A stretch of DNA of 64,000 bases from Nitrosomonas oligotropha (GTDB lineage Bacteria; Pseudomonadota; Gammaproteobacteria; Burkholderiales; Nitrosomonadaceae). Of the stretch, positions 53,441 to 63,318 are shown piece after piece (position 1 is the first letter of the stretch; each line of letters opens with the position of its first letter). The notes under the pieces are model-generated. The model did not search any database. It was not told where the DNA came from and was given only the letters and a program-made list of their open reading frames with translations. The translations under genes were made by a program, and so were the position numbers. The DNA is taken from NCBI RefSeq assembly GCF_900106555.1, contig NZ_FNOE01000005.1, forward strand, positions 90,975 through 154,974. Direction: 5' to 3'.

Positions 53441-55771
53441 TCATTCTGTAATCAGCACTTCATATTCAGTATCTTCCCATTTTTTTTGATCCAACCAGTA
53501 GAAGGTAAACTGCACTGTTTCCCCGTCCTTGAGTGCGGTGACCGGCAGATCAACCACGTGTATATCAAGCCCCGTATCCCTGGTATCCAGATCTTGAGCG
53601 TCTTGCCATGAATTGATCCCCCAATGCACGAGTGCTGGCGCTCTGAGCGCAATGGTCAAATTGTTGCCTCTACGAATGTGGCGTGGACGATAGCGCGGAC
53701 CCCAAATATCATGAGTAATTTGCGGGCGTACCCCATGATAGCGGTTCCAGGTAGCGGCGGGCCGGTCGACTGGACAGCCGAGTGCACGACTGTAGCACAG
53801 TTTGATAAATTCACTATGTGCCCAGACTAAGGGCATGGCGGAACCGCTTGGTTTCCCCGGATTCAGATGATGTGCTAAGATAGGCGCGCTATCCCATACT
53901 TGTTCCGGCAGCAAGCCACCAGTACCGGTCATGGCTGCCATGGCCTCAAGGTAGGGCAGCGGGTCTTCTCCTGCCGCAAGTGCATAATGACCCCGTTCTC
54001 CGGTCAGGAGCGGCCATCCCCGCCCACAACCGACACCATCAAAAGCGCTGCCATCCTGGTGCTCTCCATAGCCATCGCCGTTATAGCGGTGCCAGACAGG
54101 ACCGCTCGGGGTATCAATTTTAAGCAGCTGATCGATGGTTTTCAGGCTATCGAGAATGCACGGATCATCTGCCCGTCGCAACCCATAACGTACCAGTTGC
54201 AGGAAATCGGTTGCGATCTGTTCATCGGCCGGTAAATTGGGATCCTGTGTACGGTTCTTGATCAGCACATGCTCGGCCAGGGCGCCTTCGTGCACCAGCA
54301 CATCGTCTGGGGCGATACGTATGTAATACCCCGCGACCCCTAGCTTTTGAGCGAGCGGTGTAGCAATTACAAATGTCCACTCCTCCAGGCGTGCATTCCA
54401 GTTATCAGCCAGCAACAACGCAAATTCCCGCCCTTCACCATCGAGAAAAGTGCTGCCCTCAACAAGCGCAGCAATGGCCACCGCGAGTGTGAAGGTATTC
54501 ACACCGGAATCCTCTTCCCATCTATCCTGCCCGGTTACCGGACCTTCACGAGCGATGAAACGTAACGCCCGCTTGACCATATCCTCGCATCGCATGCCTT
54601 CCATCGCGCCGCACTCGCGTAACGCAGAGGCCAGCAGAACTGGGAAGGCGGCTTCGTCCAGCTGGATTCCTTGCCAAAAGGCATTTCCCCCGAGCCACTG
54701 ATTCTGCAGCCAATGCCCATCCGTTTGCTGCGTAGCGATCAGGTAGCGCAGTACATTGCGGGCATCTTCAAGCGAACCCATTGCAACCAGCGCACCTGCG
54801 GTTTCTACCAAATCACGGCACCACACCAGGTGATAGCCGCCGCGACTTTGACTATCTTCACCCCAGGGTACAGCCAGGCTTGCCACCATGGCGCCGCAAT
54901 AGGTGCGATCCTCATGAACCTTCAGAACCGTGCCGGAAAGTGCAAGCATCCGCTGCAAATCAGGAGGTAAATCGGGAAGATGGCAATTTTTGAACCATGT
55001 CTCCCAAGCTCGGCATTGAGCGTTCCAGATGGCTGAGAAATCCTCAAACAAACTGGACATTGCAAGCGTAGCTGCCGAATTCATCGTGGTTCCAAAGCCG
55101 AGCGCAAGTGTCGCCTGACTTGGCAATTCACCCATCAGCGCAACAGCGCCTGGTCCAGCGCTGTTATACTCCCATGTCATGCGTCCGTGCCGGTTGAAAT
55201 CCTGCCAGCCATCGCTTTCCTCAGTGCAGCCGACCGAACAACGTTCCCAGGCATCAGCACCCGTTTCCCTGCTCGCCATGAGCGCCAAGCCAAAAGGCCC
55301 CTGCTCCGCCTGCAGGACTCTGCGCCCGTTGTGTTCAGCAACGGTAGCCAGATTGTTTTCCGCATCACCGCCCAAGCGGGTCGATAAAAGCGCATAAGGA
55401 CGCAGGCTCGTATCTCCCTCCAATTTGTAGCGCAGCAGAAGCACATCCCGCCGCTGCGACGGGCAAATTTGCACAGTGAAGGTAAAGCGTGAGTGCCGGT
55501 GCACAATCTCAACAGCGGGTATGTGAGGTTTTGGCAGGCTGATTTGATAATCTGCAAGACGGCGGAGCTCTACCCAGAACCCTTGATCATCAGCAATGAT
55601 GAAACCAAGATCCTTGATTTGAGGAATATCGATCCGCGGATAGTAAATTTCGGTAACGATACCTTCTGCGACAGTGAACCAAAGACGTGAAGATCCAAGG
55701 CTGGTGCCGACCATATCTTTACCGGCGTGGGCCCAGGTTGGATAGGAGAAAGTAGCTTGGGGTGCTTGCAT
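53441..55771 (-). CDS. GH15 glucoamylase (glucan 1,4-alpha-glucosidase)
   Basis: The 776-residue protein has an N-terminal beta-sandwich (SYPTWAHAGKDMVGTSLGSSRLWFT) and a C-terminal (alpha/alpha)6 barrel of family GH15. Catalytic-region motifs are HLVWCRDLVETAGALVAMG and RGWPLLTGERGHYALAAG with the second acid. The product would be glucose from glycogen or maltodextrin. No signal peptide is seen, so it acts in the cytoplasm. ATG 55771 is chosen (AAGGAATCC precedes it) over an upstream in-frame start. It ends the carbohydrate cluster. Confidence 0.9.
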   Translation of the reverse strand: MQAPQATFSYPTWAHAGKDMVGTSLGSSRLWFTVAEGIVTEIYYPRIDIPQIKDLGFIIADDQGFWVELRRLADYQISLPKPHIPAVEIVHRHSRFTFTVQICPSQRRDVLLLRYKLEGDTSLRPYALLSTRLGGDAENNLATVAEHNGRRVLQAEQGPFGLALMASRETGADAWERCSVGCTEESDGWQDFNRHGRMTWEYNSAGPGAVALMGELPSQATLALGFGTTMNSAATLAMSSLFEDFSAIWNAQCRAWETWFKNCHLPDLPPDLQRMLALSGTVLKVHEDRTYCGAMVASLAVPWGEDSQSRGGYHLVWCRDLVETAGALVAMGSLEDARNVLRYLIATQQTDGHWLQNQWLGGNAFWQGIQLDEAAFPVLLASALRECGAMEGMRCEDMVKRALRFIAREGPVTGQDRWEEDSGVNTFTLAVAIAALVEGSTFLDGEGREFALLLADNWNARLEEWTFVIATPLAQKLGVAGYYIRIAPDDVLVHEGALAEHVLIKNRTQDPNLPADEQIATDFLQLVRYGLRRADDPCILDSLKTIDQLLKIDTPSGPVWHRYNGDGYGEHQDGSAFDGVGCGRGWPLLTGERGHYALAAGEDPLPYLEAMAAMTGTGGLLPEQVWDSAPILAHHLNPGKPSGSAMPLVWAHSEFIKLCYSRALGCPVDRPAATWNRYHGVRPQITHDIWGPRYRPRHIRRGNNLTIALRAPALVHWGINSWQDAQDLDTRDTGLDIHVVDLPVTALKDGETVQFTFYWLDQKKWEDTEYEVLITE

Positions 55772-55908
55772 AGGATTCCTTGTACAATTCACTATAAAAC
55801 CGGTTTAGCGGAAAGAACAGTTTGATCCGCTCAGAGAATCGCTGAAAACATTACCAGAAACAACTCAAAAATGACTATTCTCAAGAAGTTGGCGATCGTT
55901 AAATTTTA

Positions 55909-57966
55909 CTATGTCTTTCCCAACATTCCTTTTGCCATGGTCACCAGCCGTTCCGGCTCGAAGCCGAATTTTCTCTGCAGTTCCTTCAGCGGAGCTGAAG
56001 CACCGAAAGTCTGCATGCCGATCATGCGGCCGTTATTGCCCACATAGCGTTCCCAACCGAAGGTGGATGCCTGTTCAATCGTAATCCGCGCTTGCACAGC
56101 CGGAGGTAGTACGCTGTCGCGATATTCCTGTGTTTGATGCTCAAAGATATCCCATGATGGCATGGATACTACACGGGAGTGGATGCCTTCGCTGCTGAGC
56201 GTTTCATGCGCCTGCACAGCAAGACTAAGCTCGCTACCGGTTGCGATCAGGATCATCTCAGGCTTGCCGCCTGGTGCGTCAGCTAACACATAGGCTCCGC
56301 ATGCCACACCACAAGCTGGCGCATATTTATTGCGATCCAGCGTCGGAAGCGCTTGGCGCGACAACACCAAGATCGCCGGACGGTGACGCAACTGCATGAT
56401 GACACGGTACGCCTCAACCACTTCGTTGGCGTCGCCGGGACGTAACAACGTCAGGCCAGGAATGGCGCGCAAAGAGGCCAGATGCTCGATAGGTTGATGC
56501 GTCGGGCCATCTTCCCCGTCGCCCATGGCGTCATGGGTCAATACAAAGATAGCTGGTAATTCCATCAGGGCCGACAAACGAATCGCAGGCCGCGCGTAGT
56601 CGCTGAAAATGAAAAAGGTAGCGCCATAAGGCCGCAGCTTGGATAGCGACAAGCCATTCACGATCGCGCCCATGGCATGCTCGCGGATGCCGAAGTGCAG
56701 GTTCTTTCCTCCCGGCGTGTTAACCTGAATATCTTCCGCGCCCGGGTAGGTCAACAAGGTTTTGTTTGACGAACCCAAATCCGCAGAACCGCCGAGCAGC
56801 CAAGGAATGTTCTGCGCCAGCACATTCAGTACCTTCCCGGAAGCTTCCCGTCCTGCCAATCCTTTGGGATCCGCGGGAAAGACCGGTAGATTGCGATCCC
56901 ACCCAACCGGCAATTCGCGTCGCTGCATCTGCTCGATCTCAGTGGCAAGTTCAAGGTATTGGCTGCGATAATCAGCGAACAAATTTGTCCAGGCACGGCG
57001 TGCTGATGCGCCGCGCTTGCCAATGCCATCAGCAAAGTGCTCGCGTACCCCTTCCGGCACCAGGAATTGCGCATCCTCGGGCCAACTGTAGGCACGTTTG
57101 GTAAAACGGACTTCGTCCGGGCCGAGCGGCTCACCATGGGCTGCGGCGGTATCCTGCCGGTGCGGTGAACCGTAACCAATATGGCTGCCGAGGATGATGA
57201 GCGTGGGCCGGTCTTTAGTTTTGCGGAATACCCTCAGAGCATGATCGATTTGTTCGATGTCGTTGGCATCGTCCAAGCGCAGGACATTCCAATGATAACT
57301 GAGGAACCGCGCCGCCACATCCTCGGTGAATGTAAGCTGGGTGCTGCCTTCAATGGTGATGTGATTGTTATCATAGATCCAGCAAAGATTATCAAGGCCA
57401 AGATGGCCAGCCAATGAAGCTGCTTCTGATCCTACGCCTTCCATGAGGTCTCCATCGCCACAGATAGCGTAGATATCATAGTCGAAGATGCTGAAATTCG
57501 GCTTGTTATAGCGGCTAGCAAGCCATTTCTTGGCAATTGCCATACCGACGCTGGTTGCTATGCCTTGCCCGAGCGGACCCGTAGTGGCCTCTACACCGGA
57601 TACCCAGTGGTACTCAGGGTGACCGGGCGCTTTGCTGCCAAGCTGCCGGAAACGGCGTATGTCTTCCAGCGTCACCGAAGGCTGCCCCAATCTCTCGTAA
57701 TCCGCGTTAACCGCGCGCGTACCCGTCAGATGCAGCACCGACCACAACAGCATTGATGCGTGTCCGTTCGACAACACAAACCGGTCTCGATTGGGCCAGA
57801 TCGGATCCTGCGGATCGAATCGCATGACGCGATTCCAAAGCGTGTATACAAGGGGCGCAAGCGCCATGGGCGTGCCGGGATGACCAGAATTGGCTGCTTG
57901 CACGGCGTCGATCGACAGCGTGCGGATAGTGTTGATGGACAACTGATCGAGTTCAGCGCCGGTCAT
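55909..57966 (-). CDS. tkt: Transketolase
   Basis: Transketolase serves both the pentose phosphate pathway and the Calvin cycle. The 685-residue protein has the N-terminal AANSGHPGTPMALAP, the thiamine motif GDGDLMEGVGSEAASLAGHL, and GIREHAMGAIVNGL with the catalytic Glu. The ATG at 57966 is chosen (GGGGAAAG precedes it). It lies between the GH15 gene and the ROK kinase gene on the same strand, and may be a second copy beside a Calvin-cycle tkt elsewhere. Confidence 0.95.
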   Translation of the reverse strand: MTGAELDQLSINTIRTLSIDAVQAANSGHPGTPMALAPLVYTLWNRVMRFDPQDPIWPNRDRFVLSNGHASMLLWSVLHLTGTRAVNADYERLGQPSVTLEDIRRFRQLGSKAPGHPEYHWVSGVEATTGPLGQGIATSVGMAIAKKWLASRYNKPNFSIFDYDIYAICGDGDLMEGVGSEAASLAGHLGLDNLCWIYDNNHITIEGSTQLTFTEDVAARFLSYHWNVLRLDDANDIEQIDHALRVFRKTKDRPTLIILGSHIGYGSPHRQDTAAAHGEPLGPDEVRFTKRAYSWPEDAQFLVPEGVREHFADGIGKRGASARRAWTNLFADYRSQYLELATEIEQMQRRELPVGWDRNLPVFPADPKGLAGREASGKVLNVLAQNIPWLLGGSADLGSSNKTLLTYPGAEDIQVNTPGGKNLHFGIREHAMGAIVNGLSLSKLRPYGATFFIFSDYARPAIRLSALMELPAIFVLTHDAMGDGEDGPTHQPIEHLASLRAIPGLTLLRPGDANEVVEAYRVIMQLRHRPAILVLSRQALPTLDRNKYAPACGVACGAYVLADAPGGKPEMILIATGSELSLAVQAHETLSSEGIHSRVVSMPSWDIFEHQTQEYRDSVLPPAVQARITIEQASTFGWERYVGNNGRMIGMQTFGASAPLKELQRKFGFEPERLVTMAKGMLGKT

Positions 57967-58062
57967 AAACTTTCCCCGCACAATGTAATCAATTTCCGGT
58001 ATTCGCTGGCACGCCCGTTAATCCATCGTAATTGAGAGCTCGCCTGCTCATGGTATGTTTGA

Positions 58063-58755
58063 TCAGGTGTCAATTCTTCCCATGCATGAGGTATCCCATA
58101 GGCGCAGGCCTCCAATAAAAGCGTTATCATTGTCACCCACGCGCAGATCTGGAGGAAGCTTTCTAAGCTTTCTGGCATTTCCGCCTCCTAACACGACATA
58201 ATCGGCTTCCAGAGCGGTTTTCAATTTAACAGCAATCTTCAATACGCATTGCCGCCATTTCTTCTTACCCATTTTTTCCAACCCGCGCCGGCCCAGATAA
58301 TCCTCATATGTTTTTCCATGCTTGTAAGGAAGATGGGCCAGTTCCATGGGTTCGAGCATCCCATCCACTACCATCGCCGATCCCAGCCCTGTACCTAGTC
58401 CAAGAAACAGCATGCGTCCTTGATCATAGCTGCCGAGTGCCTGCATTGCGGCATCATTAATCAGTTTTATAGGGCAACCGAATGATTTCCGGAAATCAAA
58501 ACCAACCCAACCAGGACCAAGATTAAATGGATCGTGAACTGAGCGCCCGCCAATCACGACGCCTGGATAACCAATCGATACGCGATCATATTTACAATCT
58601 CGCGTCACATCCTTGACCCGATTGACCATCTGTTTCGGGGTCAGCGCTGGGCCGGACGGTAGCTTGAGTGGCGTGTTGTGTCCGGCCATTAATACTTTGA
58701 TATGTGTTCCGCCCACATCAATGACAAGAATCGCATGAGATGCTGGTGTTTTCAT
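58063..58755 (-). CDS. ROK family sugar kinase, polyphosphate-glucokinase-like
   Basis: This protein of 230 residues has the phosphate-binding VIDVGGTHIKVLM, the substrate region SIGYPGVV and LINDAAMQALGSYD with the catalytic Asp, and FLGLGTGLGSAMV. It resembles polyphosphate glucokinases (PpgK), which use polyphosphate to make glucose-6-phosphate. It lacks the CxCGxxGC zinc motif of most ROK kinases, as PpgK does. Polyphosphate use is inferred. It lies directly before zwf, which would use its product. Confidence 0.82.
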   Translation of the reverse strand: MKTPASHAILVIDVGGTHIKVLMAGHNTPLKLPSGPALTPKQMVNRVKDVTRDCKYDRVSIGYPGVVIGGRSVHDPFNLGPGWVGFDFRKSFGCPIKLINDAAMQALGSYDQGRMLFLGLGTGLGSAMVVDGMLEPMELAHLPYKHGKTYEDYLGRRGLEKMGKKKWRQCVLKIAVKLKTALEADYVVLGGGNARKLRKLPPDLRVGDNDNAFIGGLRLWDTSCMGRIDT

Positions 58756-58790
58756 AACCACTTACATTCCTCAGAACGTTGTTCAGACAT

Positions 58791-60203
58791 TCACATACTC
58801 ACAGGATCAAACTCGGGATTGTGCCATCCGCCATCCATCTTGATAAGCTCATCAGCTTCATGCGGCCCCCAGCTACCGGGTTTATACAGACGGACTGGCT
58901 GATGTTGCGTCAAAACCTTATCAAGAACCGCCCACGCAGCTTCTACCGCATCCTGCCGGGTAAAAAGCAGGCCGTTACCGGCCAACGCATCGCCCAAAAG
59001 CCGTTCATAAGGCATTTGTTCATCTGGCTGAGCGTTGAGCAGATAAAGTTCTTTTTGATCGCCGACAAATTCTTCCCCTACGCGTTTGACGCGCGCGGCC
59101 AACGCAATAGCGGGGCACGGGGATAACTTGAAACGCAAATAATTCGCCCGGCCAGACACTGGCCAAGCATCTTCGAACAATTTCTGAGGCGGCACCTTGA
59201 ATTGCACGAGAACCTCTGCAACGCTCCCAGCCAAGCATTTCCCTGAGCGCAGATACCACGGCACGCCAGCCCAGCGCCAAGAGTCAATGAACAGACGCAG
59301 GGCACAATAAGTCTCTGTATCGGAATCCTTAGCAACTCCAGGTTCCTGCAGATAGCCCTCAAACTGGCCTCTTACCAGATCTTCCGGTTGGAGTACATGC
59401 ATCGCCTGAAATACCTTGGCTTTTTCACTGCGCTGCGCTTCAAAGTCCCGCCCAGCAGGAGGTTCCATCGCCAACAGAGCCGCTATCTGGAACAAATGAT
59501 TCTGAACCACGTCGCGCAGGCAGCCAACTTGATCGTAAAAGCTACCCCGGCCTTCTACGCCAAAATCCTCCGCCAGGGTAATCTGGACACTCGCCACATA
59601 ATTGCGATTCCAGATCGCCTCCAGGAACGAATTTGCAAACCGGAAATACAGGATATTTTCAATGGCTTCCTTGCCAAGGAAATGGTCGATGCGAAAAATC
59701 GAAGTTTCCGGAAAAACCAGATGTGCAGCATGATTGAGTTCGCGCGCCGAGACTAAATCACGTCCGAAAGGCTTTTCCACGATGATACGGGCATGCTCAG
59801 TCAAACCGGTGCAGCCTAGATCCTTGATCACTGCCGCGAAGAAGGCAGGAGGAATGGCCAGATAGAAGGTTGGATGCATAGCGCCATCCAGCGCTTGTTT
59901 GAGTGCTTGAAACGTCTGCGGATTCTTATAGTCACCGTCGACATAGCGCAGCAACGAGAGTAATTGGCTTAAGGCATTCGAGTCGATGTCCTTTACAAAA
60001 TGTGTTATTCCATCCTTGGCCCGGTCGTGCAGTTGCGCTAGGCTCCAGCCTGAAAAACCCACACCGACTATCGGAATCCTTAGCATACCTCGCTTGACCA
60101 TCCTATAGAGCGAGGGAAATATCTTCTTATGGGCAAGATCACCCGTCGCGCCAAAAAGCACCAATGCATCGGATGGCATCAGATTGCTGCTGGACTTGTT
60201 CAT
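58791..60203 (-). CDS. zwf: Glucose-6-phosphate dehydrogenase
   Basis: Zwf oxidises glucose-6-phosphate in the first step of the oxidative pentose phosphate pathway. The 470-residue protein has [18 protein letters not shown] and the active-site [17 protein letters not shown] 60203 is chosen: the protein then starts [15 protein letters not shown], one base after the gnd stop. An in-frame ATG at 60233 would overlap gnd. It is translationally coupled to gnd. Confidence 0.95.
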   Translation of the reverse strand: MNKSSSNLMPSDALVLFGATGDLAHKKIFPSLYRMVKRGMLRIPIVGVGFSGWSLAQLHDRAKDGITHFVKDIDSNALSQLLSLLRYVDGDYKNPQTFQALKQALDGAMHPTFYLAIPPAFFAAVIKDLGCTGLTEHARIIVEKPFGRDLVSARELNHAAHLVFPETSIFRIDHFLGKEAIENILYFRFANSFLEAIWNRNYVASVQITLAEDFGVEGRGSFYDQVGCLRDVVQNHLFQIAALLAMEPPAGRDFEAQRSEKAKVFQAMHVLQPEDLVRGQFEGYLQEPGVAKDSDTETYCALRLFIDSWRWAGVPWYLRSGKCLAGSVAEVLVQFKVPPQKLFEDAWPVSGRANYLRFKLSPCPAIALAARVKRVGEEFVGDQKELYLLNAQPDEQMPYERLLGDALAGNGLLFTRQDAVEAAWAVLDKVLTQHQPVRLYKPGSWGPHEADELIKMDGGWHNPEFDPVSM

Positions 60204-60204
60204 G

Positions 60205-61227
60205 TCATGAAGTGTCTGTTTGCTTTTCGTCATGGCCGCCAAACTGCTTGCGCATAGCCGAGAGAATACGATCGGCGTAATTGGCTTCCCCTTGGGACTC
60301 GAAACGCCCGAATAACGCAGCGCTAATGACTGGCGCCGGCACGCCTTCATCGACGGCGGCTAGCGTAGTCCAGCGTCCCTCGCCCGAGTCCGAAACACGT
60401 CCGGAAAATTGCTTCAGATCCGCATCCTCGACCAGCGCTGCCGCCGTTAAATCAAGCAACCAGGACGAGATCACGCTGCCCCGCCGCCAGACTTCGGCTA
60501 CTTTACCGATGTCGATGGGGTATTGGTACGCTTCTGGATCACGTAGCGGAGTGGTTTCAGCATCCTGGGTTCTGGAACGCAGACCAACATCGGCATGTTT
60601 GAGAATATTGAGTCCTTCGGCATACGCCGCCATCAGAGCATATTCGATGCCATTGTGAACCATTTTCACGAAATGGCCTGCACCGACCGGGCCACAGTGC
60701 AGGTAGCCATGTTCTTCGGTACCGGCTGCGTCATCGCGGCCGACTGTACGTGCGGCGGCGGCGATGCCTGGAGCAATGCTCTTGAAAATCGGATCGAGAT
60801 GCCGAATGACGTCATCATCTCCGCCGATCATCAAACAATATCCGCGTTCGAGTCCGAATACACCGCCACTGGTGCCGCAATCGACGAAATGGATACCGCG
60901 CAGCTTGAGGGCTTTGGCGCGTACTTGATCATCGCGATAATAGCTGTTGCCGCCATCTATAATGATATCGCCGACGGCAAGCAATGGCACCAGATCCGAA
61001 ATTGTCTTGCCGGTGACACCCGCGGGAACCATCACCCAGACAACACGAGGGTGGGAGAGTTTAGCAACAAAATCATTAAGCGAAGCAGCGCGCCGGATAT
61101 CAGGACCTGCAAGCGCCTTGACGGCCGCGGCATTAACGTCATACACCACGCACGAGTGGCCGTCCTTCGTCAAACGACGGACCAGATTGGCTCCCATCCG
61201 TCCAAGACCAATCATTCCAAGTTGCAT
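60205..61227 (-). CDS. gnd: 6-phosphogluconate dehydrogenase, decarboxylating, short NAD-type
   Basis: This protein of 340 residues belongs to the short (GndA/YqeC) class rather than the 470-residue Gnd. It has [15 protein letters not shown] at the N terminus, [12 protein letters not shown], and [18 protein letters not shown] with the catalytic Lys. The [13 protein letters not shown] segment here is [14 protein letters not shown]. It opens the gnd-zwf-kinase-tkt run and makes ribulose-5-phosphate. The preferred cofactor in this class is often NAD. Confidence 0.94.
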   Translation of the reverse strand: MQLGMIGLGRMGANLVRRLTKDGHSCVVYDVNAAAVKALAGPDIRRAASLNDFVAKLSHPRVVWVMVPAGVTGKTISDLVPLLAVGDIIIDGGNSYYRDDQVRAKALKLRGIHFVDCGTSGGVFGLERGYCLMIGGDDDVIRHLDPIFKSIAPGIAAAARTVGRDDAAGTEEHGYLHCGPVGAGHFVKMVHNGIEYALMAAYAEGLNILKHADVGLRSRTQDAETTPLRDPEAYQYPIDIGKVAEVWRRGSVISSWLLDLTAAALVEDADLKQFSGRVSDSGEGRWTTLAAVDEGVPAPVISAALFGRFESQGEANYADRILSAMRKQFGGHDEKQTDTS

Positions 61228-61581
61228 GTGATTACCCCATTGTTGATTTTGATTTAATGCTTCTACGTTTTGTTGCCACCTTCCAGGCCCAAAGAAGATA
61301 AATCAAATCAGAGTCCACTGCCCTACCGACTCGCTTGCAGTTATGCTGTGAATTCCGGGAATTTTACAATAAGTAACTTTTCCCTATCGAAAAACCCAAT
61401 CAACATAACTGCTCAATTCAACAAAATGATGCGCTCTTGATAAAGCATAGTCAACTGCCGCATAACTTTGTTTTTGAGCTTTTCTGATCACTTGTAGCAT
61501 TGAAATTCGAACGGTTATCAGTTTTATATGACTGAGATAACCGGTTATGCAGAGATTTTTATAATTTAATACTGGCAAAAT
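61228..61581. other. Intergenic region at the junction of core and accessory DNA
   Basis: This AT-rich gap has no convincing gene. It presumably holds the promoter of the gnd operon (minus strand). A short frame at 61384-61620 on the minus strand has no binding site and no recognisable motif. Confidence 0.4.
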
Positions 61582-61695
61582 ATGACACCGTTGCCTAGTA
61601 AATCTTACATGTTGAAACACCCTTTGTCACAAAAACCGATGGATGGGGCGGATTTCTTTGAACAGCCCATTCTCAATAAACCAGCGATAAGATAA
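61582..61695 (+). pseudogene. N-terminal fragment of a restriction helicase (BPTD_3080-like)
   Basis: A 37-codon frame ends DGADFFEQPILNKPAIR. The FFEQPILN stretch matches the N terminus of large type III-like restriction helicases, which usually continue NSPYEYPxRHWEL. The rest of the protein of about 1000 residues is absent. Inverted repeats follow at once: AGCGATAA / TTATCGCT (61683-61690, 61697-61704). The match rests on a short motif. Confidence 0.4.
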
Positions 61696-61775
61696 ATTAT
61701 CGCTAGCCAGCCTCTGCACGGCTAGTCTGGCGATAGTGACAACAACCTTACAGACTTATTCCAATTACAGATAAT

Positions 61776-62476
61776 TTAGATTGTCGGACTTGAATCCTCT
61801 TTCGTAGATTTCTTCCATCCAACTAAAACCCTATTGCCATCCTTACTTTCGCATAAGGGTATTTTTGCTTTACTCTTGGGAGTGTATTCTGGCGCTTCTT
61901 CATATACTTCAGGGAGTTTTTCATTGGAACATAAACAGACTGTCCAATTTGGGAAACCATGATAATTTATTTTGGATGATGCCGTTATCACGCGCAGTTT
62001 ATAATTTAATCCGGTCTTTGAATCAATACTACGCTTCTTTCTTCCGTTTTTTATCACAGTCTTTTTAATTTCTGCTGCTTTTAAGCCTTCTTTGTGCGCG
62101 AAATCAGCCGCAGCTTCTGACAAAACAACCCTTAAAGATCTGGCCTGATAAGTTTTAATTGTAATTATTGCGGCATCTTGGATCAGTTCTGGTAACCATA
62201 ATTTACGAGGTTTCTTCCGTCCCACAAACCCGGCATTTTTTATCTTAACCTCAAGCTTTTCTATTTCTGCCTGCATTTCCTCCCACCACGCCCCAGGTTT
62301 TACTAAGTACAAGTATTTTTTAGGGCTACGCTCAGATTCACCTTGGAATTCGTATCTTTCCAATTCATTGGATTTAACTATTTTGCGCCAACGAATTCGA
62401 GCTTCTTTAGTTTTTTTATTAAAGCATCCTTTACGTCGAAAGTATCTTCCTCATTTTCAAGTTTCTTTTTTGCCAT
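61776..62476 (-). CDS. Unknown island protein read across a -1 frameshift in seven A
   Basis: ATG 62476 opens a 32-codon frame (MAKKKLENEEDTFDVKDALIKK and on) that ends at a TAG (62378-62380). Inside it, seven A in a row (plus-strand T 62411-62417) form an A AAA AAA slippery heptamer in the zero frame. A -1 shift there joins it to the long frame TKEARIRWRKIVKSNELERYEF that runs to 61776, giving about 230 residues. The main body is Lys/Glu-rich with a putative coiled coil (EEMQAEIEKLEVKIKNAG). I do not recognise it. If the shift is a mutation, a TTG at 62363 could start a 195-residue protein. Confidence 0.5.
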
Positions 62477-62558
62477 CCCTTACCCATAGAAAATTTATTG
62501 ATGGTGGTGAATCACTATCTATTCGGAATAATGTACGTGCTACAAGATTATTTAAAAA

Positions 62559-62859
62559 TTTCTATTAAATATAACATCGAATTTCTTCAAACGACAAAAG
62601 CAGAATTTTTTTCATAGCATTTTTTCTATTCATACCCCATAAGAATTTCTATTAACTCCTATTTTCTATTAAGAAGTTTAATTTTTCTATTAATTTACCA
62701 ATCACATAGCTTTCTATTAATTCTAGTCTCAATTTCCCCATTTATAAGGCTTATCCCTGTAAAGAATGACTTTGTAAAGACATCTCGCACCGAAGCTGTA
62801 CGTTTCAAAAACGACAAATTCGGCTGCAAGAGCGAGATGAGAAAACTCATTTCTATTAG
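62559..62859. repeat. Iteron-like cluster of TTTCTATTAA repeats
   Basis: TTTCTATTAA occurs exactly at 62559-62568, 62646-62655, 62663-62672, 62684-62693 and 62711-62720. Near copies are TTTCTATTCA (62623-62632) and TTTCTATTAG (62850-62859). All have the same orientation. The central copies are 17, 21 and 27 bases apart. Such arrays bind initiator or regulator proteins. Confidence 0.7.
62781..62839. repeat. Long nested inverted repeat before the AlpA-like gene
   Basis: Three nested pairs share one centre: CATCTCGC / GCGAGATG (62781-62788, 62832-62839), CCGAA / TTCGG (62790-62794, 62819-62823) and CGTTT / AAACG (62801-62805, 62809-62813). The 59-base structure could be a cruciform, a counter-transcript RNA or an operator. 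It lies 47 bases before the AlpA-like ATG. Confidence 0.6.
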
Positions 62860-62886
62860 TCATTTTTTGCAAGGAGTAATTTTTAT

Positions 62887-63081
62887 ATGACAAAAATCAT
62901 TCGAATGAATGGTCTCGTAAATATGCTCCGGGTCTCTCGTAGTTCAATTATCAGGTTAGAAGCACGGGGCGATTTTGTTCCAAAAATTCGAATCGGTGCC
63001 AGGGCCGTAGGTTATTCAGAAGCCGCAGTAACTGCTTGGTTGGAAAAAAGAGGGCTAGAGCTAGAGGAACCCAAAAAATAA
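62887..63081 (+). CDS. AlpA-family phage/island transcriptional regulator
   Basis: This 64-residue winged-helix protein has the AlpA/MerR-like layout: IIRMNGLVNMLRVSRSSIIRL, an exposed loop DFVPKIRIGARAVGY, and EAAVTAWLEKRGLE. AlpA proteins activate excision or control genes in P4-like prophages and islands. AAGGAG lies 10 bases before the ATG. It marks the surrounding DNA as an integrated element. Confidence 0.82.
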   Translation: MTKIIRMNGLVNMLRVSRSSIIRLEARGDFVPKIRIGARAVGYSEAAVTAWLEKRGLELEEPKK

Positions 63082-63121
63082 ACTAGCACAAATCGTGGTT
63101 AATTTCGGTGAATAAAACTGG

Positions 63122-63165
63122 TCGTCAATTTGTCGCCTTAAAGGTTATTGGTGACAAATTGGCGA
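63122..63165. repeat. Imperfect inverted repeat between AlpA-like gene and ATPase gene
   Basis: TCGTCAATTTGTCGCC (63122-63137) and GGTGACAAATTGGCGA (63150-63165) are complementary at 14 of 16 positions with a 12-base spacer. The tail has a short T run (63173-63177). It may end the AlpA-like transcript or act as an operator. Confidence 0.5.
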
Positions 63166-63318
63166 TCCAAAGTTTTTAGCATTTAGTAAATAGGCAGGAT
63201 GGAAAAAACCATAACAGGCTAAAGGCCACGCACTCAGCAGAAAGCTAACGTGACGTGTCCTGATCGAATTATCCATCTACCAACCAACTATAAATCTACA
63301 AATTAAGGAGTAATAACC

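Larger units (their letters stand above)
62477..62886. other. Repeat-rich control region between divergent accessory genes
   Basis: These 410 bases contain no gene. They hold the TTTCTATTAA repeats and a large hairpin, listed separately. Both flanking genes would read outward from here. Confidence 0.6.

Noticed and set aside
61384..61620. Minus-strand frame of 78 codons right of gnd
   Set aside because: No binding site or family motif; AT-rich junction sequence.
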